Positions 9,279-18,636 of a stretch of 64,000 bases of DNA are shown here, in pieces (the stretch's first letter is position 1; each line of letters starts with the position of its first letter). The DNA is from CAZUZS01 sp964624795 (GTDB lineage Bacteria; Calditrichota; Calditrichia; RBG-13-44-9). The stretch spans positions 36,080 to 100,079 of the forward strand of contig CAZUZS010000007.1 of assembly GCA_964624795.1 (NCBI GenBank), read 5' to 3'. The notes beneath the pieces were generated by a model. It saw only the letters and a list, made by a program, of their open reading frames with translations, was not told where the DNA came from and searched no databases. The position numbers and the translations under genes are program-made.

Positions 9279-10163
9279 TTAAAATTCCATCGCCAGACCC
9301 ATCTGGTGGGTTTCACCCAGCTCGCCGTGAGTCAGCAGGGCATAATCCAGCTTAAATTGGGCAAATTGCAGCCCAAGCCCGGCGGAGAACCGGTTGGGAT
9401 TGGTAGTGGCGCCGAATCGCAGGAACAGGTTTGAGAAGACATTAAATTCCGCGCCTCCCCACAATTGCATATCGCCCACACCGATGGTACGGTTAAAATC
9501 GAGAGAGGTGGTAACCCCATCGTACGGTTTGTAAGCCAGTCCAACAACTACCCGCTGTGGCAAATCGTGACGGGTGTATGCCCCAATCCGGGGATTGTTT
9601 ACATTGAGGAAGTAAACACCCAACGACGTTCGATCATAAATTGATGCCATCAACCCCACGTCAAGACCAAAGGTGGTGGCGCTCCCCAGGTCGCCAAAGG
9701 TTAACGACTCGCCTAACGTCCAGTAGTAAGCTTTTAGCGAATACCCAAAAGCAAGGCTGCTGTGAATGTCGTTCATCAGGTAGAAACCATGTGATAAAGC
9801 AAGTGTATATTCACCGGAGATGTCGGTGTCCTTATAATTTACGCCGAAATATTGAACGGAGAAGGAAGCGGTTCCGTATTTACCCGGTAATGGATAGGCC
9901 GCAGCCCCAAAGAAATTGCGCAGGAAAGAAACATTGAACAGGCGCAGGTAAGAAGTTCCAACCGCAAGGCTGTGAAGCTGAGACAGGCCGGCCGGGTTGT
10001 AATAGGCCGCCCAAACATCGTTCGCCACTCCGGCACCGGAGCCGCCCATCGCCGTAGCCCGTGCGCTGGGGAAGCGATCATCGAACAAACCGGCATAAGA
10101 CACGGACGAACAGGTAAACAGAATCAGGAAAATTAACAGCACGAATTGTTTTGCGTTTTTCAT
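9279..10163 (-). CDS. PorV/UPF0164-family outer-membrane protein
   Basis: The 294-residue product has a signal peptide (about 1-24, ending SYA). The mature start contains RATAMGGSGAGVANDVWAA followed directly by YYNPAGLS, the hallmark of the PorV/PorQ/UPF0164 family, and the chain ends in an aromatic strand with terminal Phe. PorV is the outer-membrane shuttle of the type IX secretion system in Bacteroidota, but many paralogues work elsewhere, so a secretion role is not established. It lies just after the gene for the large modular exported protein, which has a FlgD-like C-terminal Ig domain; such pairings are common in FCB genomes. No other type IX component is in the window. Confidence 0.8.
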   Translation of the reverse strand: MKNAKQFVLLIFLILFTCSSVSYAGLFDDRFPSARATAMGGSGAGVANDVWAAYYNPAGLSQLHSLAVGTSYLRLFNVSFLRNFFGAAAYPLPGKYGTASFSVQYFGVNYKDTDISGEYTLALSHGFYLMNDIHSSLAFGYSLKAYYWTLGESLTFGDLGSATTFGLDVGLMASIYDRTSLGVYFLNVNNPRIGAYTRHDLPQRVVVGLAYKPYDGVTTSLDFNRTIGVGDMQLWGGAEFNVFSNLFLRFGATTNPNRFSAGLGLQFAQFKLDYALLTHGELGETHQMGLAMEF

Positions 10164-10256
10164 ATATCAGATCCCTTATAATAATCTCGCAGAATAAAAA
10201 TCCCCCAATTTGTAGCATCTTGTAGGAATTAATATATCTGCCAACAAATATATCTG

Positions 10257-13200
10257 TTATTTTTTTAGCCGGGTACCGACCACAATCGGGGCCCTTTTTA
10301 CTTTTCTCTTGCCGGAGACTCTCTCCATCACTTCCAGGTGACAGATGTAGGTGCCCAGCGGAACAAAATCCCTGTATTCATCCCGGCCATCCCATTGAAG
10401 TTCATTTTCCACAAGTTCGGCGTCCTCGTCCAGCAAGGTCGTCACAAGGCGCCCGCCCAGGTCAAATATGCGAAGGGTGACATGATTCGGAATCGAGCCG
10501 GCATTATAGTGGATGGTAATATTCTCCCCCATGTCCGGCACAAACGGATGGGGCGGAACATCCAGGGACACTTTTTCCAGAGATGCCTGGTAATTGGCAT
10601 CTATTCTTATATCATCCTGGTAAGCAGGCAATATCTGGTAAGAGGTTCCGAAAATGCTCCCAACTCCTTTGGCGATGATAGCCTTATTGACGCTGATCGA
10701 ATCCAGGTTTATTCCGGTGGTCCCCCACACCCGCAAGGTCAACGAACCGGTTCCGTCATTTACCGTTATGTTATAATCATAGGGGGCCTGGGAAGATGTA
10801 GTGTAACTTTCGGTAACGATTGCATGTTGACCGGCGGAAATATTGGGTACCTGGATAAGCGTCCCGTCCCAGCGGGCATTTTTCGCTTCCTGAGTGCTGA
10901 GCTCGACAGCTTCGGGGAGTGCCGGTGCAAGATAAAGCGAATCAATTTGGATGGGCAGGATCTGTGTCGTCCGCTGGTATTCCGAGACCAGCCCGCTGAA
11001 CCGGACGAAATAGCCACGCCTGAAATTCACTGTATCCGGGGTCCCGGATTTGCTGACATTAATACCATAGCCGGATTCATCCTGCACATAAGCAGATGTC
11101 CGGTCGGTGCGCAGAACACCGGCGCCTATCGTTGTAACGCCTCGCACAGTAACGGTGTCTTTAAATTGGGCAGAATTAGTCTGGAGATCGCTGATAAGCC
11201 AGTAGGGATTCTGCCCCACCGCAATCTGCGGACTCTTTGAGATAAACTGAGGAGTGCCCTTTTCCTGCACCGCAGTCTTTATCCAGAAGTATGAATATAC
11301 GTGGCTGGACGTTGCGGACATATTTTGAATCGTCACATATCCACTGTCTGCAGCGGTTAGATTGCAGCCCGTTAACTCAATCCAGAATTGACCATATTCA
11401 AGAACCACCTTTTTGGAGGCATCTTCGAGCCCTTTTCCGCTTAACAGCACATCGTCCTTACTGCCGCTCCAGGCCCAGTTAAATGGAATGCCAATTTGCA
11501 CCTTTTGCAAAGTATCGGCTTCATTACTCCACAATGTAATTGCAATGGCAACGCCGGTTTCGCCGGGAGAAATCGTATCACGGTCAGCTAAGGCAAAACC
11601 ACCGCCATCGCCGGACACCGCCGAACCCGGTTTATAAATATCCTGCTGGTATCCAACCACAACCTGGCCGGCGCCGTTGTAGATATCGTCTATGCCCAGG
11701 GCAATAATCGTGTCTCCGATAGCGAAACTGCTTAAATTCAGATTAGAAGTATCCCAGATTCGAACAGTGCAGGGCCCGCTCCCATCGTCCAAAACCACAT
11801 TCGCCCCCCCACCGGCCGAATAGAGATCTGAAATCACTCCCTCGAGCTTTACATAGACTCCTTCCCACTGTATGTCGGTGGCTTCCGAGGTGCTTAGATT
11901 CAGAGGAGTGGGCAATGCGTTATTCCGGCTTAACACTTCCAAAGTATAATCGGTTATCTCGGTAGTTCCCTGGTAATCTAAAATTGTTCCGTTTATGACC
12001 ACCAGATTCCCCCGCTCCAGCCGGCTGTCAACCGTACCGTATTGGTAAACATTGATGCCGTAACCGGAGTTGTCCTGTATGTAGGCATCGGTCCGGGTGT
12101 CGATTGTTATTCCGGCACCCATGGTAACAACGCCCATAATTGTAACCTGCTGGTTAACATAGTTGCTTGTGTGCAGTTGGATTTCCGAAATCGGAACAGC
12201 ATTGACACCAATGCCAACTTTAACGCGCGGGCTATTTTGTATAGCTGTCAGGACACCGCCGCTGGTAGCCGTTTTAATATTAAATGTGGAAAACGCATTT
12301 TCGGCAGGTGCCGTCAAACCCTGCACCGTGATCATCCCCGCACTGCTTTGTGTTACCGAAGCCTGATCCACCAGGATCTTATTCCCCTGCACGGTAAGAT
12401 TTGCACCGGCGAAGCCGGTTCCGCCAATCTGGGCGGTGCCGCCCCACTGCCATCCGGCGGGAATATCGAGTGAGATCGACGTCAAAGTATAGGCAGCATC
12501 GCCGGAGATCGTGAATTCGAGGCTCTGTCCACTCTGCCCGATCCCCACCGAGTCGGGCGTCACGGTCGCCGTCCCAGTACCGTCTCCCGGATTGGAAGTT
12601 ACCAGACTAATGTCCTCCTGGTAGGCCGGCAAAATCTGACCTTCCAGGTTGTAAGAATCAACTACGCCTTTTACCATAATCACATCGTTCAACTGAAATC
12701 CGGAGACATTAATCTGGGTGGCATCCCACACCCGAACTGTCACTTCGCCGCTTCCGTCATTAATTACAATGCTGTTTCCACCGCCCGCATAATACATGTC
12801 TGTAATGGTTCCGGTCGCTTCCACCATGGTCCCTTCCAGCGATGTGTCAGTTGCTCCGATTGTCGAGACCTGCAGCGGAGCCGGCAAAGTTTGATTGCTG
12901 TCTAAAACCTGGTAGGTAAAGTCAGTTATTTCAGTAGTGTGATCAAAACGGGTAGAATGAATATATTCCGTAACAGTTCCGGTAATCCGTAATTTTTTTC
13001 CTCGTTCAAAACCGGGGAAATTTTCGGGAGGATCGAACGAAAAGACATTTATTCCGCGCCCTGAATTATCCTGGACATATGCATCCAACTGGGTAGTGGA
13101 CAGCTTTTCCCTGCCAACCGTAACAATTGCCTCTATAGTTACGGAAGTGTAGTTTGATGGATTTGCCTGAATATCAGCGATTGTGGCTGCCACCGATGGC

Positions 13201-14303
13201 CGATAAACCGTTACTGCCGGGCTTTCCCCGATGGCAGTAAGATTACCGCCTGCAGTCGCTGTTTGAATCTCGAAAACAGACTGCTCGGGCTGTGCCGGGG
13301 AAGTCAAACTGGAAATTGTAACCACCCCGCTGTCCGCAGCGGTTAACTGGGCTGAGGTCAAACTTACGACATTGCCATTTACCGACGGAGATGCGCCGCT
13401 AAAAGCGGGTCCGCTCAACTGGACATCCCCGGAGCTGCTGCTCCATCCCCAGGTTGTTGGAACCGCAAGGGAAATGGAGGTCACTGTTTCCGACGCAGTT
13501 CCCTTTATAACAAAAGCCAGGGAAAGGGTAGTATCGGCTCGGACCGAATTCGGCAAAACGTAGGCGATGCCGCTGCCATCGCCGGTGGGCACCTGCAAAT
13601 CAGTTGTGCCCGGCGTCGGATCCTGCAAAGTAAAATTCTGGCCGATCGGCTCGCTGGTTTCGTTGTGGCCGGTAATTCCGTTACCGCCGGTAAAGATCTC
13701 CCCGGCCTCCCCCACTGAAATCCGGGTCATGGTCTTCCCCGATACCGGAGCGGGATTAAACGGATCCTGGTTACCAACCGGGGTATCCGGCAAGTAACCG
13801 GGAACAGCGCTCTTGTCTACAAAATTGCTGGTCGTGCTTCCCCACATGGCATAGTCCACATCCTGAACGGTGCTGCTCTGCCCATCCCAGGAAAAAAGCA
13901 TCAACATTTCCAGGTTCGAGAGAGAAGCCGAACTGCCGACATAGAGCGGCTCCATATCAGGAACGGAACTCACCGATTTTATTTCGTAATCCGCATTACT
14001 CACCGAATTACCGTCCATAGCGACAACAATCACGCCCGCCGCATCGATGGTTGCCCCGGCAGGAAATTTTACCAAAAAATCGCTGGAAACGGAACTATAC
14101 ACTCCATTAACCATTTCATAGTAGGTTTTGTAATCGGAAAGATAGAGATGGTCGAGCGCGAGCGAAGAAGCGTTAGGATTAAAGATTTCGACAAACTCTG
14201 CGCTGTCCGGGCTTACTTGTATTTCCGAAATCAAAAGGTGATTTTCAGAAAGCAGAAGCGAAGGTAGAAATACAAGGGTGAAAAGAGTAGTCCAAAATTT
14301 CAT
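10257..14303 (-). CDS. Large exported protein: lamin-tail domain, three beta-sandwich/OB-fold modules, FlgD-like Ig domain
   Basis: The 1348-residue protein has a signal peptide (about 1-19). A lamin-tail domain (about 22-200) follows, with LLISEIQVSPDSAEFVEIFN and LALDHLYLSDY. Three tandem modules of about 320-340 residues start near 241, 577 and 898. Each has a beta-sandwich (GW-W / TAADSG / TSP-A) and then two OB-fold-like parts with conserved AY-QD-SG-GINV and DGSG--TVR-WD. The C-terminal 100 residues (about 1245-1348) form a FlgD-type Ig domain (ITIHYNAGSIPNHVTLRIFD, GTYICHLE) as in cell-surface sorting regions. OB-fold repeats like these often accompany secreted nucleases or binding proteins, but no nuclease active site is seen. 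It heads the four-gene cluster behind a strong promoter. Molecular function is unknown. Confidence 0.8.
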   Translation of the reverse strand: MKFWTTLFTLVFLPSLLLSENHLLISEIQVSPDSAEFVEIFNPNASSLALDHLYLSDYKTYYEMVNGVYSSVSSDFLVKFPAGATIDAAGVIVVAMDGNSVSNADYEIKSVSSVPDMEPLYVGSSASLSNLEMLMLFSWDGQSSTVQDVDYAMWGSTTSNFVDKSAVPGYLPDTPVGNQDPFNPAPVSGKTMTRISVGEAGEIFTGGNGITGHNETSEPIGQNFTLQDPTPGTTDLQVPTGDGSGIAYVLPNSVRADTTLSLAFVIKGTASETVTSISLAVPTTWGWSSSSGDVQLSGPAFSGASPSVNGNVVSLTSAQLTAADSGVVTISSLTSPAQPEQSVFEIQTATAGGNLTAIGESPAVTVYRPSVAATIADIQANPSNYTSVTIEAIVTVGREKLSTTQLDAYVQDNSGRGINVFSFDPPENFPGFERGKKLRITGTVTEYIHSTRFDHTTEITDFTYQVLDSNQTLPAPLQVSTIGATDTSLEGTMVEATGTITDMYYAGGGNSIVINDGSGEVTVRVWDATQINVSGFQLNDVIMVKGVVDSYNLEGQILPAYQEDISLVTSNPGDGTGTATVTPDSVGIGQSGQSLEFTISGDAAYTLTSISLDIPAGWQWGGTAQIGGTGFAGANLTVQGNKILVDQASVTQSSAGMITVQGLTAPAENAFSTFNIKTATSGGVLTAIQNSPRVKVGIGVNAVPISEIQLHTSNYVNQQVTIMGVVTMGAGITIDTRTDAYIQDNSGYGINVYQYGTVDSRLERGNLVVINGTILDYQGTTEITDYTLEVLSRNNALPTPLNLSTSEATDIQWEGVYVKLEGVISDLYSAGGGANVVLDDGSGPCTVRIWDTSNLNLSSFAIGDTIIALGIDDIYNGAGQVVVGYQQDIYKPGSAVSGDGGGFALADRDTISPGETGVAIAITLWSNEADTLQKVQIGIPFNWAWSGSKDDVLLSGKGLEDASKKVVLEYGQFWIELTGCNLTAADSGYVTIQNMSATSSHVYSYFWIKTAVQEKGTPQFISKSPQIAVGQNPYWLISDLQTNSAQFKDTVTVRGVTTIGAGVLRTDRTSAYVQDESGYGINVSKSGTPDTVNFRRGYFVRFSGLVSEYQRTTQILPIQIDSLYLAPALPEAVELSTQEAKNARWDGTLIQVPNISAGQHAIVTESYTTSSQAPYDYNITVNDGTGSLTLRVWGTTGINLDSISVNKAIIAKGVGSIFGTSYQILPAYQDDIRIDANYQASLEKVSLDVPPHPFVPDMGENITIHYNAGSIPNHVTLRIFDLGGRLVTTLLDEDAELVENELQWDGRDEYRDFVPLGTYICHLEVMERVSGKRKVKRAPIVVGTRLKK

Positions 14304-14345
14304 GAAAAAAATCTCCGATAATTAGTTTTGTCACATAAAGATTTT

Positions 14346-14374
14346 AATATACAGTCCGCATATTAAAGTGTCAA
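14346..14374 (-). promoter_or_regulatory. Sigma-70-like promoter of the outer-membrane cluster
   Basis: On the minus strand TTGACA (14374-14369) and TATATT (14351-14346) are separated by exactly 17 bp. Transcription would start near 14339, giving a leader of about 36 nt that includes the CGGAGA ribosome binding site of the 1348-residue protein. Confidence 0.7.
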
Positions 14375-14409
14375 GTACGGAAGAAATTACTGAAGGACAA
14401 TTGAAAACA

Positions 14410-14437
14410 TTGTTTTGATTTAATTAACAGCTATATT
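14410..14437 (+). promoter_or_regulatory. Possible uppS promoter
   Basis: TTGTTT (14410-14415) and TATATT (14432-14437) are 16 bp apart on the plus strand, just upstream of uppS. The leader would be very short and I see no Shine-Dalgarno sequence before the uppS ATG. The match is moderate. Confidence 0.35.
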
Positions 14438-14460
14438 TAAATTCGTTAAAAAAACGCAAA

Positions 14461-15243
14461 ATGGGAAAACAGAGCAAACGGTTAAAAGAACTGAGTAAGC
14501 TATTCGAAAAAGGGGTTCCCCTGCCGCGGCATATTGCTATCATTATGGACGGAAATGGAAGATGGGCTAAAAAGCGGGGGCTTCCACGGGTTGCCGGACA
14601 TAACGAAGGAATAAAATCTATCCGGGCAGTTGTTGAGGCAGCGGGTGAGTTGGATACAAAAGTACTGACACTTTATACTTTTTCGAAAGAAAACTGGTAT
14701 CGCCCGCGGCAGGAGGTTTCCGCTCTAATGAAACTGTTTGTCTCCACCCTGCGCCGGGAAATAGACGACCTGTTAAAAAAGAATGTCAAGTTGAAGGCAA
14801 TCGGAAATCTGGAAGACCTGCCGGAAACCGCATACGAAGAATTGATGTACGGAATTGAACGAACCGTACACAATACCGGGCTAACCCTGAATCTTGCACT
14901 AAGTTACAGTGGCCGGCAGGAGATTCTGGAGGCGGTTCAGGCAATTGCCCACAAGGTAAAAACCGGGTTGCTGCAACCGGAAGAAATTAGTGAGCAGGTG
15001 TTTTCTGCCCATTTACATACTTATGATCTCCCCGATCCTGATTTGCTGATTCGGACCAGCGGTGAGTCGCGAGTAAGTAACTTTTTGCTATGGCAGCTAT
15101 CTTATACAGAAATATATGTAACCAAAACACTGTGGCCGGATTTCAGGAAGCAGGAGTTTTATGACGCACTATTAAATTATCTGAACCGGGAAAGAAGGTT
15201 TGGGAAAGTAAGCGAACAAATTGCACAAAATGCGACGGGATAG
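14461..15243 (+). CDS. uppS: Isoprenyl transferase / undecaprenyl diphosphate synthase
   Basis: UppS is a cis-prenyltransferase that adds isopentenyl units to farnesyl diphosphate to make the C55 lipid carrier for peptidoglycan and O-antigen. The family signatures are clear: IIMDGNGRWAKKRG with the catalytic Asp30, GHNEG, LTLYTFSKENWYRP, and the C-terminal RTSGESRVSNFL followed by YTEIYVT. The length (260 aa) is typical. It opens the plus-strand housekeeping block. Its end overlaps the next gene by 14 bp, so those two are probably coupled. Confidence 0.96.
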   Translation: MGKQSKRLKELSKLFEKGVPLPRHIAIIMDGNGRWAKKRGLPRVAGHNEGIKSIRAVVEAAGELDTKVLTLYTFSKENWYRPRQEVSALMKLFVSTLRREIDDLLKKNVKLKAIGNLEDLPETAYEELMYGIERTVHNTGLTLNLALSYSGRQEILEAVQAIAHKVKTGLLQPEEISEQVFSAHLHTYDLPDPDLLIRTSGESRVSNFLLWQLSYTEIYVTKTLWPDFRKQEFYDALLNYLNRERRFGKVSEQIAQNATG

Positions 15244-15649
15244 CGACTTCTTAAATAAAATAAGTTCCGCTTTCGGGAATATTTGGAGGTTCATATTTTC
15301 ATTCCGAAAGATTTTCCTGGTATGGCTGGCGCTTACGATTTTTGGAGTCGTGGGCTTTGCACTCGGTTTAGATAAAAAAGCAATAACATTTCTCATCATC
15401 GTATTCGGCATCATCAGCCAGGCATTCATCGGCTTGCTGAACTTAATCGCGCTCATTCCGATCATCGGCCCGCTCATCGCAAAGGTTTTGGCGTTGCCGT
15501 TCTACTGGTTGCTGAACGCCTTGGGCTATTTTGTCTCGGTTGTAGCAATCAAGAGAGGGTTCAGCAAGGAAGTACTCAATTACAGGGTGCTCACAATTGT
15601 GTTTCTGGTTGGCATTGTAGTCGGCTTTATTTTGGGAAAAATAATCTGA
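15230..15649 (+). CDS. Small integral membrane protein of unknown function
   Basis: I start this at the ATG at 15230 (MRRDSDFLNK), inside the end of uppS; a TTG three codons earlier is possible. The product of about 139 residues has a basic N-terminus and roughly four hydrophobic segments: FLVWLALTIFGVVGFALGL, a long hydrophobic middle rich in Ile/Leu/Pro, LNALGYFVSVVAI, and a C-terminal helix LTIVFLVGIVVGFILG. I recognise no family. Its coupling to uppS suggests a place near lipid-carrier metabolism, but this is weak inference. Confidence 0.7.
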   Translation: MRRDSDFLNKISSAFGNIWRFIFSFRKIFLVWLALTIFGVVGFALGLDKKAITFLIIVFGIISQAFIGLLNLIALIPIIGPLIAKVLALPFYWLLNALGYFVSVVAIKRGFSKEVLNYRVLTIVFLVGIVVGFILGKII

Positions 15650-15763
15650 CATGGCATTTTCTCTTTTACCCGGCTTCGAGAAAAATGTGAACCCCGATCA
15701 TAAAACATTCATTTCATAACTTACCCCACCCGAATATAAGTAAGACGAATCATCGACAAATAA

Positions 15764-17035
15764 ATGAACAGCTACCAGGAAACGATTCAATATTTGTACA
15801 ATCTCCAGTTTTCGGGAATAAAACTGGGGCTTGACAACATTTCCGCTTTGCTGGAATTCTGGAATCATCCGCAGAAGCGGTGGCCCGCCATACATATTGC
15901 CGGTACCAACGGGAAAGGGTCTACTGCAGCCTTTTTTTATTCCATATTAAAAAAAGCCGGATTCCGGGTCGGACTGTACACCTCCCCGCACCTGGTGGAT
16001 TTCAGCGAAAGAATCCGCGTAAACGACCGGCTCATCCCCTGGGAAACCATCGTCGCCTACACCCGCGATTTAAAACCGCAGATTGAATCGGTGAAGCCAA
16101 CTTTTTTCGAAGCCACTACAGCGATTGCCTTTCGCTATTTTGCGGAACAGCAGGTAGATATTGCAGTTGTGGAAACCGGTCTGGGTGGCCGCCTCGATGC
16201 CACCAACCTGGTGCAACCGCTGCTCACGGTGATCACACCAATCTCGATCGATCATGAGCAATTTCTCGGGAAAGGGGTGTTGTCCATTGCGAAAGAAAAG
16301 GCCGGCATCATCAAAAAAAGCACGCCATGTGTTACAAATAATACTGATCCCGAGATTCTGGAAATCTTAAATGAGAAATGCGAAGAGCAACACGCCGAAC
16401 TGACGGTCGTCGATCCGGCAAAAGCGGCGCGGGTGCTCAATGAAAATATTGACGGGAGCAGGTTTGATCTGGTCGCTCCTGACCTTGAATTGCCCGGTTT
16501 GGAGATTTCACTGGCGGGGGAACATCAGCGCCAAAACGCAGCGCTCGCCGCAATAGGGATAAAAAAGATCCGGGATTTTTCGATTTCAGAACAAACCCTT
16601 CGAGACGGCCTGAGAGAAGCGACCTGGGCCGGGCGGCTGCAAATCGTACGACGCCAGCCGCTGACGCTGTTAGATGTCGGGCATAATCCTCACGGCATTC
16701 GGCAAATATTTCATTTCCTGAAACGCCTTTTCCCCGGCCGGCGATTCCATGTTATCCTGGGATTGGCAAAAGATAAAGATTATCATACTATTGTCGATAT
16801 TTTGAAGGGTTATGTCGCGGAGGTCGCGGTAATTGAACATTTTTCAGACAGAGAATTGCCAGCCGCAATTTTAGCCGAAGAATTGCGAAACAAAGATATT
16901 AAATTAGAAAAATACGAAACAGTCGAAGATGCATATCGTAACTTTCCAGGTCGGATGAAATCAAACGGAGTGCTGATAATTTTGGGATCGCATTACTTGG
17001 CGGGAGCGTTTTTACAAAAAATACAAATATCTTGA
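15764..17035 (+). CDS. folC: Bifunctional folylpolyglutamate / dihydrofolate synthase
   Basis: FolC adds glutamate to folates, and in many bacteria it also makes dihydrofolate from dihydropteroate. It belongs to the Mur ligase superfamily. The protein has the FolC start (YLYNLQ-SGIKLGL), a P-loop GTNGKGSTAA (residues 47-56), the YTSPHLVDFSERIRVN loop, the ETGLGGRLDATN motif, and SIDHEQFLG. The C-terminal Rossmann-like domain includes LDVGHNPHG. At 423 aa it has the usual length. It follows the membrane-protein gene by 114 bp and has no strong Shine-Dalgarno. Whether both activities are present cannot be told from sequence. Confidence 0.94.
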   Translation: MNSYQETIQYLYNLQFSGIKLGLDNISALLEFWNHPQKRWPAIHIAGTNGKGSTAAFFYSILKKAGFRVGLYTSPHLVDFSERIRVNDRLIPWETIVAYTRDLKPQIESVKPTFFEATTAIAFRYFAEQQVDIAVVETGLGGRLDATNLVQPLLTVITPISIDHEQFLGKGVLSIAKEKAGIIKKSTPCVTNNTDPEILEILNEKCEEQHAELTVVDPAKAARVLNENIDGSRFDLVAPDLELPGLEISLAGEHQRQNAALAAIGIKKIRDFSISEQTLRDGLREATWAGRLQIVRRQPLTLLDVGHNPHGIRQIFHFLKRLFPGRRFHVILGLAKDKDYHTIVDILKGYVAEVAVIEHFSDRELPAAILAEELRNKDIKLEKYETVEDAYRNFPGRMKSNGVLIILGSHYLAGAFLQKIQIS

Positions 17036-17060
17036 TTTTGCCGGAAGAAAAAATTAAATT
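17032..17060 (+). promoter_or_regulatory. Possible rho promoter
   Basis: TTGATT (17032-17037) and TAAATT (17055-17060) are 17 bp apart, overlapping the folC stop. The leader of about 120 nt contains a small hairpin (gtgaagc / gcttcac, 17069-17085) without a T-run. Autoregulation of rho leaders is known in other bacteria, but no attenuator is evident here. Confidence 0.4.
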
Positions 17061-17188
17061 TGCGCGCTGTGAAGCAATGCTTCACATGGTCTCCAACTTA
17101 ACTCCCCGAAATCATCACCCTGAAGGTGTTGGAATATAGAATCCATAAAATTTATAAATCTTTTTAAACATATCAGAGGAACCAGTAA

Positions 17189-18439
17189 ATGTTAGATTTA
17201 GATTCCTTGAAATCATTAAAGATTTCAGAACTGGCACAGGTGGCCCAGGAATTAGGTATCCAGGGAACCTCCGGTTTAAAGAAGCAGGAGCTTATCTTCA
17301 AAATATTGGAAGAACAAACCGCCCAGGAAGGTCTTATTTTTTCCGAAGGCGTTCTGGAAGTTTTGCCTGATGGCTACGGCTTCCTGCGCTCGCCGAAATT
17401 CAATTACCTGCCCGGCCCCGATGACATCTATGTTTCGCCATCCCAAATCAAGCGTTTCGACCTGCACACCGGCGATACGGTTCAGGGACAGATTCGCCCG
17501 CCAAAAGACAACGAGCGTTTCTTCGCCCTGCTGCGCGTGGAGGCCGTTAACTTCGAAGCCGCTGAAAAGAAACGGGACATCGCGTTATTCGACAACCTCA
17601 CGCCGGTCTATCCGCTGGAAAGACTGGAGATGGAATCCAATCCCAAAGAGTTTACCATGCGGATCATGAACCTTTTAACACCGATCGGCAAGGGGCAGCG
17701 TGGCCTTATCGTTTCGCCGCCGCGGGCGGGGAAAACCGTTATCCTTCAAAAAATCGCCAATGCGATTACCACCAATCACCCGGAAGTGATTCTGATTGTG
17801 CTGCTCATCGACGAGCGGCCGGAGGAGGTAACCGACATGGAGCGCAACGTGAAGGCGGAGGTGATCTCGTCCACATTTGACGAGCCGGCGGAAAGGCATG
17901 TGCAGGTTGCGGACATGGTTTTGGAAAAAGCCAAACGCCTGGTGGAATACAAGAAGGATGTGGTAATCCTGTTAGACAGTATCACACGTCTTGCGCGCGC
18001 CCACAACACAGTGGTTCCACACAGTGGAAAAATCCTCTCCGGTGGTGTAGATTCAAATGCGCTGCACCGTCCCAAGAGGTTCTTCGGCGCCGCGCGTAAC
18101 ATCGAAGAAGGCGGCAGTCTCACTATTATGGCCACCGCGCTGGTGGAAACCGGCTCCCGCATGGACGAAGTGATCTTCGAGGAATTCAAAGGAACCGGTA
18201 ATATGGAAATCGTGCTGGATCGCCGCCTGGCGGACCGCCGTATTTTCCCGGCAATCGATATCAATCGCTCCGGAACCAGAAAGGAAGAATTGCTGCTCAG
18301 CCGGAAAGAGCTCTCCAGGGTATGGGTATTGCGCAAGCTGCTCAACGAGATGAATCCCATCGAGGCCATGGAATTTCTGCTGGACAAGATGCGTGGAACG
18401 CGCAACAACAACGAGTTCCTGGATTCGATGAGTTCGTAG
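17189..18439 (+). CDS. rho: Transcription termination factor Rho
   Basis: Rho is a hexameric RNA-dependent helicase that ends transcription of untranslated RNA. The 416-residue protein shows the N-terminal helical domain (LKSLKISELAQVAQELGI, 7-24), the cold-shock-like RNA-binding fold (GYGFLRSP---YLPGPDDIYVSPSQI, about 63-87), the Walker A loop SPPRAGKT (176-183), a Walker B strand VVILLDSITR, the Q-loop/R-loop region, and the Rho C-terminus with LDRRLADRRIFPAIDI. Length matches E. coli Rho (419). The start has AGAGGA upstream. Pairing with rpmE just downstream is common. Confidence 0.98.
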   Translation: MLDLDSLKSLKISELAQVAQELGIQGTSGLKKQELIFKILEEQTAQEGLIFSEGVLEVLPDGYGFLRSPKFNYLPGPDDIYVSPSQIKRFDLHTGDTVQGQIRPPKDNERFFALLRVEAVNFEAAEKKRDIALFDNLTPVYPLERLEMESNPKEFTMRIMNLLTPIGKGQRGLIVSPPRAGKTVILQKIANAITTNHPEVILIVLLIDERPEEVTDMERNVKAEVISSTFDEPAERHVQVADMVLEKAKRLVEYKKDVVILLDSITRLARAHNTVVPHSGKILSGGVDSNALHRPKRFFGAARNIEEGGSLTIMATALVETGSRMDEVIFEEFKGTGNMEIVLDRRLADRRIFPAIDINRSGTRKEELLLSRKELSRVWVLRKLLNEMNPIEAMEFLLDKMRGTRNNNEFLDSMSS

Positions 18440-18567
18440 GACAATTTAAGCAGCCCGGAGATATTTTGAGCCTATGGAACCCTGCGCTTCTCATTTCATA
18501 TAAATGTTGCTTTTGCCATACTATTGTGAAGAGCCATAATTTACGCGCTCGGAAAATAATTGGCGGC

Positions 18568-18596
18568 TTGCAAAAGAAGGCAGAGTGTCTTAAATT
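18568..18596 (+). promoter_or_regulatory. Possible rpmE promoter
   Basis: TTGCAA (18568-18573) and TAAATT (18591-18596) are exactly 17 bp apart, 40 bp upstream of the rpmE start. This would give rpmE its own short transcript ended by the terminator at 18863. Confidence 0.45.
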
Positions 18597-18636
18597 TGAA
18601 AGTTTTTGAATACAAAATAGATGCAGGAGGTTTGCT

